Below, piece after piece: positions 1-8,690 of a stretch of DNA of 13,880 nt. Under the pieces are notes generated by a model that saw nothing but the letters and a program-made list of their open reading frames with translations, searched no databases and was not told the DNA's origin. Within the stretch, counting starts at the first letter, position 1. Every line of letters begins with the position of its first letter. Source of the DNA: Tannerellaceae bacterium (GTDB taxonomy: Bacteria > Bacteroidota > Bacteroidia > Bacteroidales > Tannerellaceae); NCBI GenBank assembly GCA_031273385.1, contig JAISRY010000188.1:1-13880 (forward strand), written 5' to 3'. The position numbers and the translations under genes were made by a program.

Positions 1-889
1 CGACTTGAATTAAAAGGTGAGAGTTTAAGAAAAAAACAGTAATTTTGTCATGTGCAAAAAATGTCACATAGTGGGCGGGTATCACCGAAATCACTGGGCG
101 GGTATCGCCGAAATATCCAATTTCAACGAAACTAATATTCAATTCCCTATTTTTTAGCATATTATTTTCACCTAAAAGCAGGTTTGAAAGAAAGCGGACA
201 AGATATTTGTCGGTTCTATGGATTCCCTGCGTTATGTTCTCATAATTGGCACGGACAAGCGCATTGCGGAAATACCACGAATGCTTGGCAAACAGATCAT
301 TGCTTAGATTTTCAAAGCCAAGGTTACGCAGATATTTTATTAAAAATACCGCCGTTGTTCTTGTGTTTCCTTCGCCGAAAGCATGGATTTGCCACAAAGA
401 AGCGACGAACTGCGCGATGTGTTCGACGATTTGTTGCTTGCTTAATCCTTTGTAATCAAAGGCTTTCTCCACCTTGAGATCATATTCGAGCGTTTTAAAA
501 ATATCATAGTCGCGTATCTTTCCCGCAAACTTGTAGATGCCTGTAAACAGTTGCCTGTGAATGCCAATGTATTCTACCGGCGAAAAAGAAAAGGTATTGC
601 GTGATAAGATTTCGGCAATTCTCGCGGAGACCTTATCGGCTTCTTCTGTGCGGTCGTCATCGCCGCTTCTGACGGTTTTTGTTTCGTAATAGCTGTCAAT
701 ACGATTTCTCACTTCGTGAAAAGTGATATCGCCCTCGATATTTTCTTTGGCCGTTTCGATGAGGTAGGCGGAAGGCGTTAAGCCGTCAACCTGCTGCAAG
801 CCGATAGCCGTTTGCCAAATTTGGCTTTTCTCTATTTTGCCGGGGTCACCCTGACGGATATATTCGTCAAATTCTTCCATTTTTCCCAT
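1..889 (-). CDS. Fic-domain protein, partial at the window edge, flap apparently missing
   Basis: The frame opens at ATG 889 and stays open to base 2, so at least 296 residues are seen and the C-terminus lies outside the window. Residues 169-177 read HAFGEGNTR, the Fic motif HxFxxGN(G/T)R. Fic proteins usually transfer AMP or another phosphate-containing group to a hydroxyl on a target protein. An upstream helical segment (about 96-126, ending in AGKIRDY) and the run after the motif (AVFLIKYLRNLGF) also fit the fold. Between I130 and T133 the sequence passes straight from GKIRDYDI to KTLEYDL, where Fic proteins normally carry a flap hairpin of about 20 residues that docks the target. No exact [S/T]xxxE[G/N] inhibitory motif was found in the N-terminal 60 residues. 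The typical family end seems to be near residue 252; later codons overlap insertion-sequence-like repeats. The partner, target and activity are unknown. Confidence 0.8.
   Translation of the reverse strand, partial: MGKMEEFDEYIRQGDPGKIEKSQIWQTAIGLQQVDGLTPSAYLIETAKENIEGDITFHEVRNRIDSYYETKTVRSGDDDRTEEADKVSARIAEILSRNTFSFSPVEYIGIHRQLFTGIYKFAGKIRDYDIFKTLEYDLKVEKAFDYKGLSKQQIVEHIAQFVASLWQIHAFGEGNTRTTAVFLIKYLRNLGFENLSNDLFAKHSWYFRNALVRANYENITQGIHRTDKYLVRFLSNLLLGENNMLKNRELNISFVEIGYFGDTRPVISVIPAHYVTFFAHDKITVFFLNSHLLIQV
61..120. repeat. Paired 20-bp repeats resembling an IS21-type insertion sequence end
   Basis: Two direct copies of TGGGCGGGTATCRCCGAAAT lie at 72-91 and 95-114. They differ at one base and have a 23-bp period. 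Repeated blocks just inside the terminus are typical of IS21-family elements, and read on the minus strand the presumed end would start TGGATATTTCGG and continue leftward out of the window. No transposase is visible, so the family call is a judgement from layout only. The element, if real, would sit at the 3' end of the Fic gene. Confidence 0.35.
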
Positions 890-904
890 AATGATTTAAC
901 CACG

Positions 905-935
905 CAAAGGTAGTGCAAATACGCTCATCCACCAA
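905..935 (-). promoter_or_regulatory. Bacteroidetes-type promoter of the Fic gene
   Basis: On the minus strand the -7 box reads TACCTTTG (905-912) and fits TAnnTTTG exactly. A TTG at 933-935 lies 20 bp upstream, the standard -33 spacing. Transcription would start near 898, leaving a leader of only about ten bases before ATG 889. Confidence 0.6.
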
Positions 936-956
936 TCATTTCAAGAAAAGAAATCT

Positions 957-1056
957 ACACAATTGTGTCGTCGGCGCTACACAGTTGTGTTGTCAAGGCT
1001 ACACAATTGTGTTGTCGGAGCTACACAACTGTGTACTGCCGGCTACACAGTTGTGT
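957..1056. repeat. Five 12-bp palindromes at an exact 22-bp period
   Basis: Copies start at 957, 979, 1001, 1023 and 1045 and read ACACAATTGTGT, ACACAGTTGTGT, ACACAATTGTGT, ACACAACTGTGT and ACACAGTTGTGT. The outer arms ACACA/TGTGT are nearly invariant and only the centre varies. The 10-bp spacers end in GCT each time and are otherwise variable. The array begins about 20 bp upstream of the -33 box of the Fic promoter. The 22-bp period is not a multiple of three, so the array is unlikely to be coding. It could be a set of protein-binding sites on one face of the helix, or a palindromic minisatellite. Confidence 0.9.
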
Positions 1057-1074
1057 ACGGACGGCTATGAAAAT

Positions 1075-1108
1075 GGGACGGGAGCTATTTCTATTGGTTC
1101 CCGTCCGG
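1075..1108. repeat. CGGGAGCTATTT element inside a small inverted repeat
   Basis: CGGGAGCTATTT at 1079-1090 is the core of the 21-bp tandem repeat found near 13650 at the other end of the window. Here GGACGGGA (1076-1083) can pair with TCCCGTCC (1099-1106), giving an 8-bp stem with a 15-base loop. The inverted arm looks like a second, opposite copy of the same element. Confidence 0.7.
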
Positions 1109-1547
1109 AAATGGCAGTGGGGAGCAGGAAACGGCTGGAGAACCCCACTCCTTTTTTGGTCGCTCTATTTGTCTGTTTTAGTGCATCATACATCAAAAAC
1201 AAGTGGGGAGTGAGCAAAAAAAAGGTTTTTTCAACTCTATATATATGCTTTTTATGGTCTTTTGCCCTATATCTCTATTTCCCCCTAGGTTTTTATTTTC
1301 TTATTTCTTCCCCACTACTCCACTTATTACTCTTTTCATCTTTTTACTTAGGGAAAAGAAGAAAGAAGTGAATAAGAGTATAAGCATTTGATTGATCATT
1401 GTTTATGGTTTATCCATACTGTTATATTTTTATTTTCCAAAAAATTGCTTTTTTCGCTGAAAAGGAGTGGGGAAGCCTTTTTCGCTTCTCCACTTTTTCC
1501 CGTTACCCCACTTGTTTTTGCCCCTTTTTTGCCTAAAAATGGGTTTC
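1109..1547. other. AT-rich intergenic stretch with inverted repeats, no credible gene
   Basis: The short open frames here are low in complexity, lack recognisable protein features and run into tandem repeats. A 15-bp inverted pair is present: CAAAAACAAGTGGGG at 1194-1208 and its exact complement at 1506-1520. CCCCACTCC near 1143-1151 and GGAGTGGGG near 1464-1472 form a second inverted pair. Together they bracket a T- and A-rich core of about 300 bases. I see no promoter or transposase that explains the arrangement. Confidence 0.6.
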
Positions 1548-1888
1548 AAAAGACCACGAGATGACCACGAAAAGACCACGAAAAGACCACGAAAAGACCA
1601 CGAAAAGACCATCAAAAGACCATCAAAAGACCATCAAAAGACCATCAAAAGACCATCAAAAGACCATGAAGACCATGAAATGACCATGAAATGACCATAA
1701 AAAGACCATACATGAGATGACAATGGATGACAATAAAATGACAACGGATGACAATAAAACGACAATAAAACGACAACAGATGACAATAAAACGACAATAA
1801 AACGACAATAAAATGACAATGAAATGACAATAAAATGACAATAAAACGACAATAAAACGACAACGGACGACAATAAAACGACAATGAA
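1548..1888. repeat. 11-bp minisatellite, about 31 units in two subfamilies
   Basis: From 1548 to 1710 there are 15 units of type AAAAGACCATC or AAAAGACCACG; one is only 9 nt, and AAATGACCATG variants appear at the inner end. After a 6-base break (1711-1716), 16 units of type ATGACAATAAA or ACGACAATAAA follow to 1888, with a few 10-nt units. In register the two types share GAC preceded by an A-run, so they look like one family that has diverged. Because 11 is not a multiple of three, the long open frames across it are artefacts of a stop-free unit. The A-runs recur about once per helical turn, which predicts curved DNA. Confidence 0.92.
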
Positions 1889-1907
1889 ATGTGTATATGT
1901 GTTGTAC

Positions 1908-1940
1908 CTTCTGGATTACTTCACTACGTTTATAATGACG
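1908..1940. repeat. Degenerate copy of one arm of the 48-bp hairpin repeat
   Basis: These 33 bases align without gaps to 2136-2168 of the hairpin's right arm, differing at five positions. All five differences are transitions with A or T here and G or C in the hairpin copy. It runs directly into the first copy of the dispersed AATGACGACGAATCG repeat. Confidence 0.7.
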
Positions 1941-1967
1941 ACGAATCGCAATCGTATGGAAATCAAG
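1930..1967 (+). repeat. Dispersed repeat with AATGACGACGAATCGCAATC core, copy 1
   Basis: This 38-base segment matches 2041-2078 at 36 of 38 positions, offset by 111 bp. A third, shorter copy lies at 13740-13762. No coding potential was seen. It is probably an intergenic repeat of this genome. Confidence 0.85.
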
Positions 1968-2040
1968 CTCTCTTAAAAAGCCCTTATTTTCAAAGGTTCC
2001 CTTAGTAGCCAAGATACTGCCCGCCCTCTTTTTTCTTCCC

Positions 2041-2078
2041 TTATAATGACGACGAATCGCAATCGTGTGAAAATCAAG
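2041..2078 (+). repeat. Dispersed repeat with AATGACGACGAATCGCAATC core, copy 2
   Basis: This is the second copy, in the same orientation as copy 1. Its last few bases form the start of the long hairpin's left arm, so the two repeat types are joined here. Confidence 0.85.
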
Positions 2079-2179
2079 TAGTACCCGTCATTGCGAACGC
2101 AGTGAAGCAATCCAGAGGTGCGACACATAGACGCACTTCTGGATTGCTTCACTGCGTTCGCAATGACGGGTACTACTTG
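2075..2179. repeat. Long REP/MITE-like hairpin with 48-bp arms
   Basis: The arms 2075-2122 and 2132-2179 are complementary at 47 of 48 positions around a 9-base loop (2123-2131). The single exception, 2117 with 2137, would be a G-U wobble in RNA read from the plus strand. The arm contains GTCATTGCGAACGCAGTGAA followed by GCAATCC. This resembles the GTCATTGCGAnnn...GAAGCAATCC class of intergenic palindromes seen in many bacteria. No transposase lies nearby. It could be a non-autonomous mobile element or REP, and when transcribed would form a very stable hairpin. Confidence 0.85.
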
Positions 2180-2259
2180 GTTATAATCGGATGTAAATCA
2201 ACGCAATCGCCGTCATTTCCCTTTTTGATAAACGCAGTTTATTGGGTACTCACAATGAC

Positions 2260-2281
2260 GGGCAGACACGCAGGTCTGCCC
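2260..2281. repeat. Small perfect inverted repeat
   Basis: GGGCAGAC (2260-2267) and GTCTGCCC (2274-2281) form an 8-bp stem with a 6-base loop. No T-run follows, so it does not look like an intrinsic terminator. It is probably another intergenic repeat. Confidence 0.6.
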
Positions 2282-2333
2282 CTACCCGCAATTCTGTAAA
2301 TTCTTTAATCCTGAAAATTCTGATTCAGACAGC

Positions 2334-2358
2334 ACTCTCAACTCTCAACTCTCAACTC
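2334..2358. repeat. 7-bp tandem repeat, about 3.6 units
   Basis: ACTCTCA is repeated three times (2334-2340, 2341-2347, 2348-2354) with a partial fourth unit. It lies just upstream of the ligA promoter and looks like a simple-sequence repeat with no evident role. Confidence 0.75.
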
Positions 2359-2363
2359 ATAAG

Positions 2364-2395
2364 TTTGGATATTATGTAGATTATTATTATATTTG
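2364..2395 (+). promoter_or_regulatory. Bacteroidetes-type promoter of ligA
   Basis: TTTG at 2364-2367 and TATATTTG at 2388-2395 are separated by 20 bp and match the -33/-7 consensus exactly. Transcription would begin near 2402, giving a leader of about 26 bases before ATG 2428. Confidence 0.7.
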
Positions 2396-2421
2396 TCAGT
2401 TTTTACAAAAGGACGTATTGA

Positions 2422-4991
<2,570 letters not shown>

Positions 4992-5002
4992 TATTATTTC
5001 TT

Positions 5003-5010
5003 TATTTTTG
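5003..5010 (+). promoter_or_regulatory. -7 box in front of dapA
   Basis: TATTTTTG fits TAnnTTTG. No good TTG lies at the proper -33 distance. Transcription would start near 5017, which rules out a GTG start at 5010 and points to ATG 5046 for dapA. Confidence 0.5.
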
Positions 5011-5045
5011 TGCTGCTAAATAACAAAAACGGAAATAGATTCCTT

Positions 5046-5939
5046 ATGATTGATGTGAATTTAAAAGGGATGGGCGTAGCGTTAATTACCCCCTTTAGAG
5101 AAGATGATAGCGTGGATTTCGACACGTTAGGCCGGCTGATTGACTTCCAGTTGCAAAACGATACCGACTACCTGGTTATCCTGGGCACTACCGCCGAGAC
5201 ACCGACGTTGACCGACGAAGAAAAGGAGCGGATCATACAGCTCGCCGTCACCAGGATACGCGGACGCATCCCTATCGTACTGGGCGTGGGAGGCAACTGC
5301 ACCCGTTTCGTGACCACGAAGCTGAAAACGGGGAATTTCGACGGCATAGACGCCATCCTCTCCGCCGTCCCCTACTACAACAAGCCCTCGCAGGAGGGGA
5401 TCTACCAACATTATAAAGCCATTTCCGAAGCGACCTCCCTCCCCGTCGTCCTCTATAACGTCCCCTCGCGGACAGGCGTGAATATGACGGCGGAAACCAC
5501 CCTGCGTATCGCCCGCGAATGTAGGAATGTCATTGCCGTCAAAGAGGCATCGGGTAACTTTACGCAGATGGACGACATCATCAAAAACAAACCGGCCAGT
5601 TTCAACGTCATCTCCGGCGACGACGGCGTGGCCTTTCCCCTGATCACCTTAGGCGCTATCGGCGTTATATCCGTGATCGGCAACGCTTTCCCGCGCGAAT
5701 TTAGCCGGATGATCCGCCTCGCCCTCTCGGGCGACTACGACAGCGCACGCACGATTCACCACAGCTTTACCGAGCTGTTCGACCTGTTGTTCGTCGATGG
5801 AAACCCGGCGGGGGTAAAGAGCATGTTAAATGCCATGGGCTATATTGAGAATAGGCTCCGGCTGCCCTTAGTCCCGACGCGGATCACCACGTTTGAAAAG
5901 ATACGCAACGTGTTACACCAGTTGAGCATCAGTTGTTAG
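5046..5939 (+). CDS. dapA: 4-hydroxy-tetrahydrodipicolinate synthase DapA
   Basis: DapA condenses pyruvate with aspartate semialdehyde, the committed step to diaminopimelate (peptidoglycan) and lysine. From ATG 5046 the protein has 297 residues, the usual length for the family. The Schiff-base lysine is K166 in VIAVKEASGN. The catalytic triad of E. coli (T44, Y107, Y133) corresponds to T48 in GTTAE, Y111 in PYYNKPS and Y137 in LYNVPSRTG, and the carboxylate-binding arginine to R142. The in-frame GTG at 5010 lies inside the -7 box, so the longer form is unlikely. The gene follows the DUF6913-like gene by 54 bases and may be both read through from ligA and started from its own promoter. Its last 27 bases overlap the 3' end of fmt on the opposite strand. 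Confidence 0.96.
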   Translation: MIDVNLKGMGVALITPFREDDSVDFDTLGRLIDFQLQNDTDYLVILGTTAETPTLTDEEKERIIQLAVTRIRGRIPIVLGVGGNCTRFVTTKLKTGNFDGIDAILSAVPYYNKPSQEGIYQHYKAISEATSLPVVLYNVPSRTGVNMTAETTLRIARECRNVIAVKEASGNFTQMDDIIKNKPASFNVISGDDGVAFPLITLGAIGVISVIGNAFPREFSRMIRLALSGDYDSARTIHHSFTELFDLLFVDGNPAGVKSMLNAMGYIENRLRLPLVPTRITTFEKIRNVLHQLSISC

Positions 5940-6890
5940 CCGGGATCCCTTGAGGAAGTCGGCGGCATCCATCCGCTTTCTCCCGGCCATCTGTAGAGAC
6001 TTGATGCGCAGGAATCCATCCTCTGCCGCCACATCAATCGACTCTCTTTCGTATGGAATGACAATGGCGCCCACCTCCCTGTAGTGATCCTCCTGCCACC
6101 TGTCCACCTGGAAAATCTTCATTTCGACGCGCTTGCCATCCGGAAACACCAATTCCGTCCAGGCTCCCGGATAGGGCGAAAGGCCGCGGATAAAATCGTA
6201 TATCTTCGCCACCGGCTGATGCCAATTGATGCGGCAGGTCTCTTTGAATATCTTGGGGGCGGGATGAAGCTGGGAGATATGGGGCAGCAGCTGTTCCTGC
6301 GGAACGGCGTCGGCTTTCCCCGCCAGGATATAGTCGAGGGTCTCCAATACCAGGCTGGCGCCTTTGACCATCAAGGCATAGTGCAGGCTGCCTGCGTCGT
6401 CGAAAAGGGTAATGGGGATACGCCATTGCTGGATGATCTTCCCGCCGTCGATCTCGTTGGAGAGGAAAAAGGTAGTGACGCCCGTCTCCTTTTCGCCGTT
6501 GATGATCGCCCAGTTGATCGGAGCGGCTCCCCGGTACTGGGGAAGCAGCGAGGCGTGCAGGTTGAACGTGCCTAAGGGGGGCATGCTCCATACGACTTCG
6601 GGCAGCATCCTGAAAGCGACGACGATCTGGAGATCCGCTCTCAGCGCCCTTAGCTGTGCGATGAATGCCTCGTCTTTCAGCTTTTCCGGCTGTAAGACAG
6701 GTATCCCTTTCGATACGGCATAAAGTTTAACCCCGCTGGCTTGCAGGACGCTGCCGTGACGCCCTACCGGTTTGTCGGGCATCGTCACGACCCCCACAAC
6801 ATGATATCCACTCTCCACTAACGCCCGTAGGCTTTCCACCGCAAAGGCCGGCGTTCCCATGAAAACAATCCGTAAATCTTCTTTTACCAT
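5913..6890 (-). CDS. fmt: Methionyl-tRNA formyltransferase Fmt
   Basis: Fmt formylates methionyl initiator tRNA with 10-formyltetrahydrofolate, enabling bacterial translation initiation. The 325 residues contain the N-terminal formyltransferase domain with IVFMGTPAFAV at the start, the folate/catalytic segment FNLHASLLPQYRGAAPINW with N110 and H112, and D148 in NEIDGGK. These three match the catalytic N106, H108 and D144 of the E. coli enzyme. The C-terminal tRNA-binding domain (about 210-320) includes LSPYPGAWT. It is the last gene of the minus-strand operon, 9 bases after the ClC gene. The stop TAA (5913-5915) lies inside the dapA coding region, so the two transcripts are complementary at their ends. 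Confidence 0.97.
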   Translation of the reverse strand: MVKEDLRIVFMGTPAFAVESLRALVESGYHVVGVVTMPDKPVGRHGSVLQASGVKLYAVSKGIPVLQPEKLKDEAFIAQLRALRADLQIVVAFRMLPEVVWSMPPLGTFNLHASLLPQYRGAAPINWAIINGEKETGVTTFFLSNEIDGGKIIQQWRIPITLFDDAGSLHYALMVKGASLVLETLDYILAGKADAVPQEQLLPHISQLHPAPKIFKETCRINWHQPVAKIYDFIRGLSPYPGAWTELVFPDGKRVEMKIFQVDRWQEDHYREVGAIVIPYERESIDVAAEDGFLRIKSLQMAGRKRMDAADFLKGSRLTTDAQLV

Positions 6891-6899
6891 AACTTATTA

Positions 6900-8684
6900 T
6901 TAATCTTCTGAAAAATGATCTACCAGCACTTCGCGGTAGGAATTAAATATTTTTGATTTGGACATAAAGCCCATATAGCGTCCCGCCTCATCGACGACCG
7001 GCAGGTTCCACGCTTTGGTGTCGTCAAAGGTCTGCATCACCTTGTCCATCGGCGTATTGACCACGATCCGGGCAGGCGCCGATACCATAAACTTCGACAC
7101 ATGGAAGCGGTCGTACAGTTCGGGGCGGAACATGATATTCCGTATATTATCCAACAGCACGACGCCGATCAACACCCCCTTTGCATCGACCACCGGAAAG
7201 GTATTGCGCCCGCTTTTGGCAATCACTTTCACGACGTCGCCCAAGGTCATACCGGGCGATACCGTCTGGAAATCCGTTTCGATAATCCCGTTTACGTTCA
7301 GCAGCGTCAAGACCGCCTTATCCTTATGGTGCGTCAGCAGTTCGCCTTTCTGCGCCAGGCGCATCGAATAGATGCTGTGCGGCTCGAACATCAGGATCGT
7401 GAGGTAGGCGCTGATCGCAACGATCATCAGGGGGAGGAACAGGTCGTACCCGCCCGTCAGTTCGGCGATCAGGAAAACGCCCGTCAGCGGCGCGTGCATC
7501 ACACCGGCCATCACGCCGGCCATACCCAGCAGGGCGAAATTCTTTTCCGACAGATACATCGTAAACTCGAAATAGTTCGATACGTGCGCAAAGAGGAAGC
7601 CGCTGATACACCCCAGGAACAGGCTGGGCGCAAAGATACCGCCGCATCCCCCTCCGGCATTCGTCGCGCTCGAAGCAAACACCTTTGTCAGTAAGATAAA
7701 GAACAGGAAAACAACGATCCCCCAATAGGAATTGTTCATCGCATAAAAGGGGCTTCTGTCCATGATATAGCCGAATTGCCCGTTCAGCAGGGCGCCGATC
7801 GTATCATACCCCTCGCCGTATAGAGGCGGGAAAAGGAAGATCAGGACGCTCAGCATCACACCGCCCAGGATGAACCGTTTGCGGTAGCCCGTAAGCTTCC
7901 GGTAAAACCCCTCTACCTTGTTCATCACCCGCGTGAAGTAAAGCGAGAGCAGCCCGCAACAGACGCCAAGCAGCAGCACATAAGGGATACGCCCCATCTC
8001 GAACACCTCTGTCTGGGAGAACTTGAACATCGCCTCCGGGCCGGTGACGATATAGGAAACCGTCGCGGCCGTTACGGAAGAGATCAGCAACGGCATGACG
8101 GAGGTCATCGTCAGATCCAGCATCAACACCTCGATAACAAAGACCAGCCCCGCGATCGGCGCCTTAAAGATACCGGCGATCGCACCGGCAGCGCCGCAAC
8201 CGACAAGCAGCATCAACGTCTTTTGTTCCATCCTGAACATACGCCCCAGGTTAGACCCGACGGCGGCGCCCGTCAGCACGATAGGGGCCTCCGCTCCCAC
8301 CGACCCGCCAAAGCCGATCGTCACCGCACTGGCCACCAGCGAGCTCCACGTATTGTGGGGCTTGATGCGGCTCTTACGCTGCGATATGGCGTACAGTATC
8401 TTGGTTACGCCGTGACTGATATCGTCGCGCACGATGTATTTCACAAACAACCCGGCCACCAGGATACCCACCACCGGATAGATCAGGAACAGGTAGTTGG
8501 CCTGGTCGACCTCCATGTTCTGGATAAACAGCCGTTGGATGAAGTGGATCAGCTGCTTCAGGAGGATAGCCGTCCCCGCCGTACAAATCCCGACGATAAA
8601 ACTGATCATCAGGATAAAATGCTTCTCCTTGATGTGCTGCTCCCGCCACAGCAAAAACCGGTAAAATAGATTTTCTTTCGCCAT
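6900..8684 (-). CDS. ClC-family chloride channel or transporter with CBS domains
   Basis: An integral inner-membrane protein of 594 residues: a ClC transmembrane core (about 20-440) followed by two CBS domains (about 470-520 and 530-585) that often bind adenine nucleotides and regulate transport. Family motifs present are GGSVGAEAP with the gating glutamate E132, GGIFAP (348-353) and a likely ion-coordinating Y439. The first selectivity motif reads ISHGVT instead of GSGIP, as in several bacterial homologues. At the position of the internal proton glutamate of E. coli ClC (IIEEM) the sequence is VIEVL, so E185 is followed by V186. Valine there is typical of channel-type ClCs, so the transport mode is unclear. 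It lies 6 bases after the sugar transferase gene and 9 bases before fmt. Confidence 0.93.
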   Translation of the reverse strand: MAKENLFYRFLLWREQHIKEKHFILMISFIVGICTAGTAILLKQLIHFIQRLFIQNMEVDQANYLFLIYPVVGILVAGLFVKYIVRDDISHGVTKILYAISQRKSRIKPHNTWSSLVASAVTIGFGGSVGAEAPIVLTGAAVGSNLGRMFRMEQKTLMLLVGCGAAGAIAGIFKAPIAGLVFVIEVLMLDLTMTSVMPLLISSVTAATVSYIVTGPEAMFKFSQTEVFEMGRIPYVLLLGVCCGLLSLYFTRVMNKVEGFYRKLTGYRKRFILGGVMLSVLIFLFPPLYGEGYDTIGALLNGQFGYIMDRSPFYAMNNSYWGIVVFLFFILLTKVFASSATNAGGGCGGIFAPSLFLGCISGFLFAHVSNYFEFTMYLSEKNFALLGMAGVMAGVMHAPLTGVFLIAELTGGYDLFLPLMIVAISAYLTILMFEPHSIYSMRLAQKGELLTHHKDKAVLTLLNVNGIIETDFQTVSPGMTLGDVVKVIAKSGRNTFPVVDAKGVLIGVVLLDNIRNIMFRPELYDRFHVSKFMVSAPARIVVNTPMDKVMQTFDDTKAWNLPVVDEAGRYMGFMSKSKIFNSYREVLVDHFSED

Positions 8685-8690
8685 ATTCCT

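Noticed and set aside
184..477. Plus-strand open frame of 97 codons
   Set aside because: It is antisense to the Fic gene, covering the strand opposite the Fic motif, and shows no protein features of its own.
913..1391. Open frames across the palindrome array and AT-rich stretch
   Set aside because: The 22-bp period shifts frame in every unit, and the rest is low-complexity with no start signal or family resemblance.
957..1888. CRISPR array
   Set aside because: Repeats are 12 or 11 bp with spacers of 10 bp or none, far from the 25-40 bp repeats and unique spacers of CRISPR, and no cas gene is present.
1467..2012. Open frames of 61 to 118 codons on both strands across the 11-bp repeats
   Set aside because: They arise because the 11-bp unit lacks stops in most frames; the products are simple repeats cycling through three frames.
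2075..2179. Intrinsic terminator or small RNA gene
   Set aside because: The hairpin is far longer than a terminator stem, has no following T-run and lies upstream of ligA rather than at a gene end; a repeat element explains it better.
5010..5045. GTG start at 5010 for dapA
   Set aside because: It is the last base of a -7 promoter box, upstream of the likely transcription start, and ATG 5046 gives the normal family length.
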